From Clostridia bacterium (GTDB lineage Bacteria; Bacillota; Clostridia; Oscillospirales; Acutalibacteraceae), in contig JAFVIF010000030.1 in NCBI GenBank assembly GCA_017474125.1, positions 1 to 59,156 of the forward strand: a DNA stretch of 59,156 nt. The letters run 5' to 3'. Both the position numbers and the translations under genes were made by a program. Shown in pieces: positions 33,991 to 42,085 of the stretch (its first letter is position 1; every line of letters starts with the position of its first letter). The notes under the pieces were generated by a model, which saw only the letters and a program-made list of their open reading frames with translations, was not told where the DNA came from and did no database searches.

Positions 33991-34026
33991 TAGCAAATTG
34001 TTCAAATTTATTAGCAAATCGTTCAA
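33991..34026 (-). promoter_or_regulatory. Phased direct repeats next to the -35 (likely AraC-type activator site)
   Basis: On the plus strand, TAGCAAATTGTTCAA (33991-34005) and TAGCAAATCGTTCAA (34012-34026), 14 of 15 bases alike and 21 nt apart, which is two helical turns. They touch the -35 of the minus-strand promoter. This is the classical layout of an AraC-family activator half-site pair. The regulator is not identified; the AraC genes at 9251-10159 and 51264-52073 are candidates. Confidence 0.55.
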
Positions 34027-34096
34027 TATTCTTGTAAATTTCAGGTAATTTTACCTATTAATTACTTGACCAAAGTGCCGGAACTCCTTTAAATAA

Positions 34097-34128
34097 AAGG
34101 AAAACCACCATTTTAGGTGGTTTTCCTT
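34097..34128 (-). terminator. Terminator-like hairpin upstream of the surface-protein operon
   Basis: A 13-bp stem AAGGAAAACCACC/GGTGGTTTTCCTT with T-rich sequence on the minus strand. It would stop read-through from the tRNA genes into the operon. The remaining bases from 34129 to 34197 hold nothing I can name. Confidence 0.65.
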
Positions 34129-34197
34129 CTGCCTATGGGCTACCAAAAAGATATTTTTGCTGTTTTTGCGTATGAATTCGAACCCTTACATAAAAAA

Positions 34198-34362
34198 TGA
34201 AATCCGTGCAAGCACGGATGAAATCTGCTATGCAGATGAAATCTTCGGCTACGCCTCAGATGAAATTAAATCCGTCCAATCTCCCGACGAAGTCGGATTT
34301 CATCACGAAGTGATTTCATCCCACGAAAGCGGGATTTATCCCGTCCGATAGGACGGATTTAG
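34198..34362. repeat. Array of small palindromes (GATGAAATC-type, MITE/REP-like)
   Basis: The first half repeats GATGAAATC or a near copy several times with short hairpins between (CCGTGC-AA-GCACGG, TCTGC-TAT-GCAGA). The second half repeats the inverse GATTTCATC with hairpins (CCGAC-GAA-GTCGG, ATCAC-GAA-GTGAT, CCGTCC-GATA-GGACGG). Inverted AAATCCGTCC / GGACGGATTT (34268-34277, 34351-34360) bracket the right half. No coding potential is convincing. It resembles the dispersed non-autonomous elements of Clostridia genomes, placed beside a tRNA terminator. Confidence 0.7.
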
Positions 34363-34364
34363 TT

Positions 34365-34405
34365 GAAAAAGACCTATGCTTTGATACAAAGCATAGGTCT
34401 TTTTC
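34365..34405 (-). terminator. tRNA-Ser operon terminator with a 19-bp perfect stem
   Basis: GAAAAAGACCTATGCTTTG pairs fully with its inverse around a 3-nt loop. It abuts the encoded CCA of the tRNA-Ser(GCU) gene. Confidence 0.85.
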
Positions 34406-34495
34406 TGGCGGAGTAGGAGAGACTTGAACTCTCGCGCCGGTTACCCGACCTACGCCCTTAGCAGGGGCGCCTCGTCACCACTTGAGTACTACTCC
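34406..34495 (-). tRNA. tRNA-Ser (anticodon GCU)
   Basis: A 90-nt class II tRNA with acceptor stem GGAGTAG/CTACTCC, long variable arm, anticodon loop CTGCTAA, T-loop TTCAAGT and encoded CCA. It reads AGC/AGU codons. It is the downstream gene of a tRNA-Ser pair. Confidence 0.95.
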
Positions 34496-34533
34496 AAATG
34501 ATAGCCGTTTTAAAACGTATTTTTGAAAAGGTG

Positions 34534-34620
34534 TGGCGGAGAGGAAGGGATTCGAACCCTTGGCTCTTGCGAGTCACTGGTTTTCAAGACCAGCTCCTTA
34601 AACCACTCGGACACCTCTCC
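34534..34620 (-). tRNA. tRNA-Ser (anticodon UGA)
   Basis: An 87-nt class II tRNA with acceptor stem GGAGAGG/CCTCTCC, anticodon loop CTTGAAA, long variable arm, T-loop TTCGAAT and encoded CCA. It reads UCN codons. It is 38 nt upstream of tRNA-Ser(GCU) and probably co-transcribed. Confidence 0.95.
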
Positions 34621-34695
34621 GTGGACTTAAACGAGTATAGCATAACCAAAGGGTTTTGTCAACACTTTTCTTTAAGTATTTAGTAAATTTTATGG

Positions 34696-34724
34696 TTGTT
34701 ATTTGCTGTACGATATAGTATAAT
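34696..34724 (+). promoter_or_regulatory. Promoter of the GH36 gene
   Basis: TTGTTA, 17 nt, TATAAT; 32 nt before ATG. Confidence 0.7.
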
Positions 34725-34756
34725 TATAGCGAAATTTTCCATCGCGGAGGGATAAT

Positions 34757-36946
34757 ATGATAAAATTTGATGAAGCAAATAAAATTTTTCATTTGCAAAC
34801 TAAAAATACCAGCTACGTATTCGGATTTTTAAAGGATAGGTTTTTGGTTCATCTTTATTGGGGCAAAAAGTTAGTTAGCGAACAGCTTGATTACGATATG
34901 TTCTTGGACTATATGAAATATCGTAGAAATATGTGCGCAAGCGATTATAACGATATTCGATTATCACGCGATTGTCTGCCTTCGGAATTTAGCACCTTTG
35001 GTAATACCGACCAGAGAACACCCTCATTCCATGCGGTTTATAAAAACGGCTCTTTTATTACTGAACTTTCGTATGATTCGCATATTATATATAAAGGTAA
35101 GAAGCCCTTAAAATGTCTTCCCGCAACCTACGTTGAAAACGATGACGAGGCCGATACTTTAGAGCTAACCTTAAAGGATGAGCTTACCGGTATTAAGGTT
35201 GTTTTATCTTATACCGCCTTTAACGAGCTTGATGCTATAACAAGAAGCGTTAAAGTGATAAACACAGGCGCCGACAGAGTTCGTCTCGATGCTGTTCTTT
35301 CTGCAGTTGTAGACTTTAAGGATAACGACTATGATTTCATCCATCTGCCCGGTGCGTGGGCCAGAGAGCGTCACCCCGAAAGAGTTTCGTTAATGACAGG
35401 TAAGCAGATTGTTGACAGTGCTCGCGGTAACAGCTCGGCTCAGCACAATCCTTTCTTTGCACTTGTTAAAAAGGATACCACCGAAAGTATGGGAGATGCC
35501 TACGGCTTTAATCTTGTATACAGCGGTAACTTTACTGCAGGTGTGGAGGTAGACCCTTATAACACTTCGCGCGCATTTATCGGTATTAATCCTTTTGGCT
35601 TTGAATGGCAGCTTGAAAGCGGTGAGGAGTTCGTTTCTCCCGAAGCCGTGCTTGTATATTCCGATTGCGGCTTAGGAGGTATGTCGAGAATTTTCCACAA
35701 GCTTTACCGTACAAGGCTTTGCCGCGGCAAGTTCCGCGATATTGAGCGTTACGTGCTTATTAATAACTGGGAAGCAACCTATTTTAATTTTGATGAAGAA
35801 AAAATCCTTAACATTGCCAAAAAAGCGTCGGAGGTTGGTGTAGAGCTTCTTGTTCTTGACGACGGTTGGTTTGGTAAACGTAACAATGATAACAGTTCTC
35901 TTGGCGACTGGTACGTTAATAAAGAAAAGCTTCCCGGCGGTCTCACTCAGCTTGCACGTAAGGTTAATGAGCTTGGTATGAAGTTCGGCTTATGGTTCGA
36001 ACCCGAAATGGTATCTCCCGACAGCGATTGCTACCGTGCTCATCCCGATTGGTGCATTCACTCTAAGGACAGGATTCGTTCCGAAGGCAGAAATCAGCTT
36101 GTTCTTGACCTATCCCGTCAGGATGTTTGCGACCACGTATATAACAGTCTTTATGAAAATCTTTCTACAGTTAATATTTCCTATGTTAAGTGGGATTATA
36201 ACAGAACTATGAGTAATATAGGTTCCGCTTTGCTTGCTGCTGATAAACAAGGCGAGTTCTTCCATAGATATATTCTCGGTCTTTATTCCGTTCTTGAAAA
36301 ATTAGTTGCTGAATTTCCCGACGTTCTGTTTGAAAGCTGTAGCTCAGGCGGTGCTCGCTTTGATCCGGGTATGCTGTATTATATGCCGCAAACCTGGACG
36401 AGTGACGACACCGATGCTCTTGAGCGTGTATTTATACAATACGGTACGAGTATGTGCTATCCCTATTCTGCAATGGGCGCTCACGTTTCTATAGTTCCCA
36501 ATCATCAGGTTGGCAGAACGACACCTATTTCTGCGCGCGGCAACATTGCTATGATGGGTCAGTTTGGTTACGAGCTTGACCTTAATAAGCTTAATGAAAA
36601 CGAAATTGAAGCCGTTAAGGAGCAAATTAAAACCTATAAAAAGCTCGGCTCCGTTTTCCACAGCGGTTCGCTTTACCGTCTTGTTACCCCTGAAAACGGA
36701 AATTTTGTAAGCAACGAATTTGTTTCCGAAGATAAAAACACCGTTATTGTATCTAACTGTGTTATGCGCGCAGTACCTAATTCACCTGTATATTATTTGA
36801 AGCTTCAAGGACTCGATGTAAATGCTGTATATCTTCTCGAAGAAACAGGGAAGTGCTACGGCGGCGATATACTTATGTCTGCGGGTATTCCTTACCAGCT
36901 TACAAAGGATTACGACACAAGGATTTTAGTATTTAAAAAACAATAA
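34757..36946 (+). CDS. GH36 alpha-galactosidase
   Basis: A 729-residue cytoplasmic enzyme (no signal peptide) that removes alpha-linked galactose from raffinose-type sugars and galactomannan pieces. An N-terminal beta-sandwich is followed by a TIM barrel: ELLVLDDGWFGKRN near 364-376, LWFEPEMVSPDS near 412-423, nucleophile Asp480 in YVKWDYNR, ESCSSGGARFDPG near 526-538, and acid/base Asp550 in WTSDDTDALER. Length and motifs match the long GH36 group of Bacillota. GGAGG precedes ATG. It is a single gene; galM elsewhere in the window would process released galactose. Confidence 0.95.
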   Translation: MIKFDEANKIFHLQTKNTSYVFGFLKDRFLVHLYWGKKLVSEQLDYDMFLDYMKYRRNMCASDYNDIRLSRDCLPSEFSTFGNTDQRTPSFHAVYKNGSFITELSYDSHIIYKGKKPLKCLPATYVENDDEADTLELTLKDELTGIKVVLSYTAFNELDAITRSVKVINTGADRVRLDAVLSAVVDFKDNDYDFIHLPGAWARERHPERVSLMTGKQIVDSARGNSSAQHNPFFALVKKDTTESMGDAYGFNLVYSGNFTAGVEVDPYNTSRAFIGINPFGFEWQLESGEEFVSPEAVLVYSDCGLGGMSRIFHKLYRTRLCRGKFRDIERYVLINNWEATYFNFDEEKILNIAKKASEVGVELLVLDDGWFGKRNNDNSSLGDWYVNKEKLPGGLTQLARKVNELGMKFGLWFEPEMVSPDSDCYRAHPDWCIHSKDRIRSEGRNQLVLDLSRQDVCDHVYNSLYENLSTVNISYVKWDYNRTMSNIGSALLAADKQGEFFHRYILGLYSVLEKLVAEFPDVLFESCSSGGARFDPGMLYYMPQTWTSDDTDALERVFIQYGTSMCYPYSAMGAHVSIVPNHQVGRTTPISARGNIAMMGQFGYELDLNKLNENEIEAVKEQIKTYKKLGSVFHSGSLYRLVTPENGNFVSNEFVSEDKNTVIVSNCVMRAVPNSPVYYLKLQGLDVNAVYLLEETGKCYGGDILMSAGIPYQLTKDYDTRILVFKKQ

Positions 36947-36950
36947 TTTC

Positions 36951-36974
36951 GTAAGAGCCGTTTACGGCTCTTAC
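36951..36974 (+). terminator. Terminator of the GH36 gene
   Basis: An 11-bp stem GTAAGAGCCGT/ACGGCTCTTAC with a very short loop; the T-tail is weak. Confidence 0.6.
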
Positions 36975-37063
36975 ATTTCAAGCAAATTGACAGAAAAATA
37001 ACAATAAAATTTAGTGCGATAAAATGGAGAACAAAAAAGTTTGATAAATTTGTCACAAAGTGG

Positions 37064-37092
37064 TTGACAAATGTAGCCGTCTTTAATATAAT
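37064..37092 (+). promoter_or_regulatory. Consensus promoter of serC-serA
   Basis: A perfect TTGACA, 17 nt, TATAAT, so strong constitutive transcription is expected. Confidence 0.9.
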
Positions 37093-37125
37093 GGTAGCAT
37101 ATTCATTTTTTTGGAGGAATTTATT

Positions 37126-38208
37126 ATGGCAAGAGTATTTAATTTTAGTGCCGGCCCTTCTATGTTGCCGGAGGATGTTCTTAAAACTGCAGCAGAAGAA
37201 ATGCTTGAATACGGTACAAGCGGTCAATCCGTTATGGAAATGTCCCATCGTTCTAAGGAATATCAAGCAATTATTGATGCAGCTGAAGCTGATCTTCGCG
37301 AAATTATGAACATTCCCGATAACTATACCGTTCTTTTCTTACAGGGCGGCGCGTCTACACAGTTCGCAATGGTTCCCTTTAACCTTATGAACAAGAACAA
37401 TAAGGCTGACTACATTATTACCGGTCAGTGGGCTAAAAAGGCTTATAAGGAGGCTGCCCGTTACGGTAAGGTTCGTGCAATTGCGTCTTCCGAGGACAAA
37501 ACCTTCTCATATATTCCTAAAATCACACCCGATATGATCGATCCCGAGGCTGACTACGTTCATATTTGTATGAACAATACCATTTACGGTACTAAATGGA
37601 ATGAGCTTCCCGATACAGGCAACGTACCTCTGGTAGCTGATATTTCCAGCTGTATCTTATCTGAGCCCATCGACGTTTCTAAGTTTGGTGTGCTTTATGC
37701 AGGTGCTCAGAAAAACGTTGCTCCCGCAGGTCTTACTATAGTAATTATCCGTAATGACCTTATCGGCAACGCTATGGATATGACTCCTACTATGCTTAAC
37801 TATCAAACCCATTCCGAAAACGGTTCTATGTTCAATACACCTCCTTGCTATACCATTTATATTGCAGGCCTTGTATTTAAGTGGATTAAGGAAATCGGCG
37901 GTCTTGATTATATGAAAAAGGTTAACACCGAAAAGGCCGCTATGCTTTACGATTTCCTTGACAACAGCAAGCTTTTCAAGGGTACCGTTGTTGCTGAAGA
38001 CCGTTCTCTTATGAATGTTCCCTTTATTACAGGTAATGACGAGCTTGACGCAAAATTTGTTGCTGAATCTAAGGCTGCAGGCTTTGTTAATCTTAAGGGT
38101 CACAGAAGTGTTGGCGGTATGCGTGCATCTATTTATAACGCTATGCCTGTTGACGGTGTTAAGAAGCTTGTTGAATTTATGAAGAAATTTGAAGAGGAGA
38201 ACGCATAA
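37126..38208 (+). CDS. serC: Phosphoserine aminotransferase
   Basis: Transfers an amino group from glutamate to 3-phosphohydroxypyruvate, second step of serine synthesis; also able to serve pyridoxal phosphate synthesis in some bacteria. The 360-residue chain begins VFNFSAGPSMLP, has the substrate loop MSHRSKEY at 39-46, FLQGGASTQFA near 71-81, the PLP lysine Lys196 in YAGAQKN, and HRSVGGMRASIYNA near the end. The start at 37126 follows TTGGAGG; a start 15 nt earlier would lie in that site. Its stop overlaps the serA start in TAATG. Confidence 0.96.
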   Translation: MARVFNFSAGPSMLPEDVLKTAAEEMLEYGTSGQSVMEMSHRSKEYQAIIDAAEADLREIMNIPDNYTVLFLQGGASTQFAMVPFNLMNKNNKADYIITGQWAKKAYKEAARYGKVRAIASSEDKTFSYIPKITPDMIDPEADYVHICMNNTIYGTKWNELPDTGNVPLVADISSCILSEPIDVSKFGVLYAGAQKNVAPAGLTIVIIRNDLIGNAMDMTPTMLNYQTHSENGSMFNTPPCYTIYIAGLVFKWIKEIGGLDYMKKVNTEKAAMLYDFLDNSKLFKGTVVAEDRSLMNVPFITGNDELDAKFVAESKAAGFVNLKGHRSVGGMRASIYNAMPVDGVKKLVEFMKKFEEENA

Positions 38209-39368
38209 TGTATCCTATTAAAACTTATAATAAAATTGCAAAAATCGGACTTGATAATTTCGATGACAAATACGTTATCGGTGATGACGTTAAGGAGCCT
38301 GTAGGCGCTATAGTACGTTCTGCCGCTCTTCACGAAGAGCAGTTTGACGATAGCCTTCTTGCTATTGCAAGAGCAGGTGCAGGCACCAATAATATTCCTA
38401 TCGACCGTTGCAGTGATGAGGGTATTGTAGTATTTAACACCCCCGGTGCTAATGCAAATGCTGTTAAGGAGCTCGTGCTTGCAGGCTTGCTTATTTCTTC
38501 ACGTCGTATTCTTCCTGCAATTGAGTGGGCTAAAACTCTTAAGGGAAACGGCGATCAGGTAGGCAAAATGGTTGAAAAGGGTAAATCTGCCTTTGTTGGT
38601 CCCGAAATTCGCGGTAAAAAGCTCGGTATTATAGGACTTGGAGCTATTGGTGTACTTGTAGCTAATGCTGCGAATCAGCTTGGTATGAAGGTTTACGGTT
38701 ACGATCCGTATCTTTCTCTCCAAAACGCTTGGAACCTTTCTCACCACATTATCCGTGCTAACGATATTAAAGAGATTTATGAAAACTGCGACTATATTTC
38801 TCTGCATATTCCGCTTACCAAGGATACTAAGGATACCATTGATGCCGCCGCTCTCGGTATGATGAAGGACGGCGTACGTATTCTTAACTTTGCCCGTGAC
38901 GGTCTTGTAAACAGCACCGATATGATTGTTGCACTTGAGCAGGGTAAGGTAGCTTCCTACGTTGTAGACTTCCCGACTGATGAAATGATTGGCGTTAACG
39001 GTGTGATTTGTATTCCTCACCTTGGTGCTTCTACTCCCGAATCTGAGGATAACTGTGCTGTTATGGCGGCAAAGCAGTTGGTTGATTACATCGAAAACGG
39101 TAATATTGTTAATTCTGTAAATCTTCCCAATATTTCTATGCCCAAGAGCGGTGAAAAGCGTATTTGTATTATTCATAAAAATATTCCCAATATGCTTACC
39201 GCGATAACCACAATCGTAGCAAAGGATAACGTTAACATTGAAAACCTTCTTAATAAATCAAGAGGTGAAATTGCTTACACGATGCTCGACGTTAACGAAT
39301 GTGATACCGAAACTATCAGTAAGCATATTTCCGATATCGAAGGTGTAATCAGAGTACGTATTATCTAA
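38208..39368 (+). CDS. serA: D-3-phosphoglycerate dehydrogenase
   Basis: Oxidises 3-phosphoglycerate to 3-phosphohydroxypyruvate, first step of serine synthesis. The 386-residue chain has the NAD-binding LGIIGLGAIGVLVAN near 141-155, catalytic Arg in the NFARDGLVN loop, and the His of PHLGASTPES. A single ACT domain fills the last 65 residues (RICIIHKNIPNMLTAI), a place for serine control. It lacks the extra ASB domain of the long form. It is translationally coupled to serC by a one-base overlap. Phosphoserine phosphatase is not in this window. Confidence 0.95.
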   Translation: MYPIKTYNKIAKIGLDNFDDKYVIGDDVKEPVGAIVRSAALHEEQFDDSLLAIARAGAGTNNIPIDRCSDEGIVVFNTPGANANAVKELVLAGLLISSRRILPAIEWAKTLKGNGDQVGKMVEKGKSAFVGPEIRGKKLGIIGLGAIGVLVANAANQLGMKVYGYDPYLSLQNAWNLSHHIIRANDIKEIYENCDYISLHIPLTKDTKDTIDAAALGMMKDGVRILNFARDGLVNSTDMIVALEQGKVASYVVDFPTDEMIGVNGVICIPHLGASTPESEDNCAVMAAKQLVDYIENGNIVNSVNLPNISMPKSGEKRICIIHKNIPNMLTAITTIVAKDNVNIENLLNKSRGEIAYTMLDVNECDTETISKHISDIEGVIRVRII

Positions 39369-39377
39369 TAAGCAATA

Positions 39378-39406
39378 AAAAGCCTTGCAGTGCAAGGCTT
39401 TTTTGT
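39378..39406 (+). terminator. Terminator of serC-serA
   Basis: AAAAGCCTTGCA/TGCAAGGCTTTT followed by more T, nine bases after the serA stop. Confidence 0.9.
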
Positions 39407-39440
39407 TAGATTTTTTACTAATATAAAAGAAGTGATAATT

Positions 39441-40136
39441 ATGTTAGGTGTACTTGTTAACACCGCAACCGTTATAATCGGTAGTGCAATAGGTTTATTG
39501 TTCAAAAAAGGTATTTCGAAAAAGATAAATGATGCAGTTATGATTGCCATAGGAGCCTGTACGCTTTTTATAGGTATCAGCGGTTCACTTAACGGCCAAA
39601 ACGTCCTTATAACGATAATTTCGATGGTTTTAGGCGCTATTGTAGGCACCGTTATAGATATTGATAAGCAAATAAACAGCTTGGGCGATTTTTTAAAAAA
39701 GAAGTTTTCGAAAACCTGCGGCACCTTCACCGAGGGCTTTGTTACCGGCTGTCTTATTTTTTGTGTCGGTGCTATGACAATTACCGGTTCAATTGATTCG
39801 GGTATAACGGGGGATAACTCAACGATTTTTGCAAAGAGCCTTTTAGACCTTATATCTTCAATGATGCTGTCTTCTGCTCTTGGCATCGGAGTTATGTTTG
39901 CTTCAATATTCGTTTTCGTGTTTCAGGGAGCTTTAGTCTTATTGGCCCAATATATTGCTCCGTTTTTAGGAGAAGCGGTTATAAATGAGTTAACCTGCGT
40001 TGGTTCAATAATCATTATTCTTTTGGGACTTAATATCATTGGTATAGGGAAATTTAAGGTAGCAAATTTCCTTCCTGCGATTGTTTTTGCACCGTTTGTA
40101 TATTATCTGTATCAATTTATTATATCGCTTATATAA
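39441..40136 (+). CDS. DUF554-family membrane protein
   Basis: A 231-residue membrane protein with about six hydrophobic segments. It begins LGVLVNTATVIIGSAIG and contains GACTLFIGISGSL and a DDNSTIFAKSLLDLISSMML-like stretch (GDNSTIFAKSLLDLISSMML), the pattern of the DUF554 (YdfK/YqgA) family. Function is unknown; a transporter-like role is often suggested. The start at 39441 is used because an upstream in-frame start lies inside the serA terminator stem. The ribosome binding site is weak, and I see no clear promoter in the 70 nt before it, so it may depend on read-through. Confidence 0.85.
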   Translation: MLGVLVNTATVIIGSAIGLLFKKGISKKINDAVMIAIGACTLFIGISGSLNGQNVLITIISMVLGAIVGTVIDIDKQINSLGDFLKKKFSKTCGTFTEGFVTGCLIFCVGAMTITGSIDSGITGDNSTIFAKSLLDLISSMMLSSALGIGVMFASIFVFVFQGALVLLAQYIAPFLGEAVINELTCVGSIIIILLGLNIIGIGKFKVANFLPAIVFAPFVYYLYQFIISLI

Positions 40137-40152
40137 TTGAATTTTAAGCAAA

Positions 40153-40182
40153 AAAACAACGGCTGAGTTCAGCCGTTGTTTT
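40153..40182. terminator. Bidirectional terminator between DUF554 gene and second GH16 gene
   Basis: A 14-bp stem AAAACAACGGCTGA/TCAGCCGTTGTTTT between convergent genes, with A- and T-runs on both sides. Confidence 0.9.
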
Positions 40183-40185
40183 TTA

Positions 40186-42066
40186 TTAATATCTGTCGCC
40201 TAACGGATTGTTAGGATACTTAATGCTTACAACTCTTTTTTCGGGCTTCTTTTCGTCGGTTGCAGTAAGCATCTGTGCGCTTTGATCTTCACGCTGATAA
40301 ATTTTGACATAGTCTACCAAAGCTTCACAATACTTGGGGTGCACGTCAACGTCGTATGTGACGCTACAGTAACCTGCCTGAGACATACGACAGCTTAAAA
40401 TTACATAGTTCATAAGACAGCGGATAGAAGCTGCACCATTATCCCTATGATAAACTGTAAGATGAGCTTTACCGTCAACGGCAAACGTGATTCTTTCAGC
40501 ATCCCAATAACAAGACATAATGTGATAATCGTCAGTAAGTGTATCACCGTATCTTTCGCTATCGTAGTAGTATCTTATGTTGTTGTCGGGTTGTGTGTAT
40601 TTTGAGTTGCCGCTGATTGAGGAATGGCCGGAACTACCGGTAGTTCCGTCTGGATTCGTATGTGACCACCAGTTATGTAATGTGCTTGTAAAATATTTCG
40701 TTTGACCGTAATCTTCAAAAATATCAATTTCGGTCATGGAAGCTCTGTTCTGGCTAACTCCGTTTACAGTCCAATGCTTGAATCTATCACCGCTTGTTTT
40801 AGCGCCGTTTTGCCATACGGAGCAGGCAGCAGGCTCGGGAGCAAATTTTTCGCGAACTTCGACAATACCGTAGCGGTAAATCATAGTGGGTAAGGTGGAA
40901 ACAATTGCACAGGCGAAATCTTTGTTATTAATATTCTGAGTTCCTAAGTGAAGCTTGCCGTCGGAGGTGTATATTAAGTCCATCATACCGTCGCCGGTGT
41001 ACTTAGATTCTCCGTAGCAGTTCTGCCAATAAAGGGTACCACCGTTTTGTGAGGGGGTATTTTGATCAAGAGCGTCATAGTCACTCCACTTGTTAAAATC
41101 AATGGCAGAGCCTTCGAATTCATCGTACCAGTTAAGGGTATAGTCGCTTGCCTTATCGCCGACGTATTTACCATTTATGGTGTATCCGTCGGACCAATCA
41201 AAGCCGGTGCCGGTTTCTTTGCCTTTAAGAATTTCCTCGTAAAGCTTTAACACGGCTTCGCGTGTAGCAAGGTCGTTACCGCCTTTAGCCACAATTTTGT
41301 TTCCGATTACTTTTATAACGTAATTGTTATCCTCAACTGTAACCGATTTAGATGCGGGTCGGTCACAGTCACCTATTAAAATTTCGTATTCAACTTCTTT
41401 ATCGATAATATCCTCGTACCAAACAGGTCCATAACCGATTGATTTGTAGTGAGCAATAATTTCATCGGCAACCATACAGTATAAATAAGAAGCATAGCGG
41501 GGAAGAACAACGTCATAAGTGCCGACGTCTCTGCCGTTAGCTTTATTTGCGTAAATCGAACCGACGTCGTGCTCATAAATGAACTTGTATCCGGTTTTTA
41601 ATTTTTGCCAAGACTCTAAACTTTGGCAAAAATTATTTACAAACCATTCAGCAGCGGTATAGAGAACAGAATCGTTTTTAGAGTAAATACAGATTTTATT
41701 ATTTATAACGGCAACGATAAAGTCGTTGTTGTTATTCAATCTGTTATCATCAAGAAGTTTAATAGCTTTTGCGGTTTCTTCTCTGTTGGTTTCGCCTATA
41801 AGAATTTCATAATCGCTATTAAATTCCTCGAGAGCTGTATCCTTAATGTAGGTAAGAGTCACGCCAAAATTTTCTTTTATTGCTGAACGAATTATTCTTG
41901 CGGAATCATCAATCAAAGTAATTGGAGTACCGCCGGGACGAACTATAGAATAAATAAAACGTCCTTCTTCATCGATACTCGCAGGTACAGACTGAGCGGC
42001 ACAGCCCGAAAGGGAGATAATTAGCGCTACAGCCAGTAAAATACTAATAATATTTTTGATTTTCAT
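40186..42066 (-). CDS. GH16-family glycoside hydrolase lipoprotein, copy 2
   Basis: A 626-residue paralogue of the GH16 protein at 28-30 kb with the same order of parts: lipobox LSGC (Cys22), two YEILIG modules (about 35-165 and 182-282) and a GH16 domain from about 308 with ExDxxE as EIDIFE (Glu446, Asp448, Glu451). The tail PNNPLGDRY matches copy 1. Differences cluster in the GH16 loops around 405-440 and 455-480, where substrate contacts lie, so the two may prefer different glycans; that is inference. It lies 19 nt after its own surface-protein gene, just like copy 1. Confidence 0.9.
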   Translation of the reverse strand: MKIKNIISILLAVALIISLSGCAAQSVPASIDEEGRFIYSIVRPGGTPITLIDDSARIIRSAIKENFGVTLTYIKDTALEEFNSDYEILIGETNREETAKAIKLLDDNRLNNNNDFIVAVINNKICIYSKNDSVLYTAAEWFVNNFCQSLESWQKLKTGYKFIYEHDVGSIYANKANGRDVGTYDVVLPRYASYLYCMVADEIIAHYKSIGYGPVWYEDIIDKEVEYEILIGDCDRPASKSVTVEDNNYVIKVIGNKIVAKGGNDLATREAVLKLYEEILKGKETGTGFDWSDGYTINGKYVGDKASDYTLNWYDEFEGSAIDFNKWSDYDALDQNTPSQNGGTLYWQNCYGESKYTGDGMMDLIYTSDGKLHLGTQNINNKDFACAIVSTLPTMIYRYGIVEVREKFAPEPAACSVWQNGAKTSGDRFKHWTVNGVSQNRASMTEIDIFEDYGQTKYFTSTLHNWWSHTNPDGTTGSSGHSSISGNSKYTQPDNNIRYYYDSERYGDTLTDDYHIMSCYWDAERITFAVDGKAHLTVYHRDNGAASIRCLMNYVILSCRMSQAGYCSVTYDVDVHPKYCEALVDYVKIYQREDQSAQMLTATDEKKPEKRVVSIKYPNNPLGDRY

Positions 42067-42085
42067 AGTTTATTACCTTCCTTTC

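Noticed and set aside
34170-34195. Sequence GAATTCGAACCCTT resembling a tRNA T-arm on the minus strand, possible attachment-site remnant
   Set aside because: Only about 12 bases match the nearby tRNA-Ser; no acceptor stem or CCA and no integrase beside it.
34157-34351. A 64-codon frame over the palindrome array
   Set aside because: Its residues simply translate the hairpin repeats, and it has no ribosome binding site.
34198-34362. CRISPR array interpretation of the short repeats
   Set aside because: The units are of uneven length, inverted relative to each other and without unique spacers of constant size; no cas genes are near.
38499-39176. A 225-codon open frame on the minus strand inside serA
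   Set aside because: It lies wholly antisense to a well-supported gene, has no ribosome binding site or family likeness, and reflects the composition of serA.
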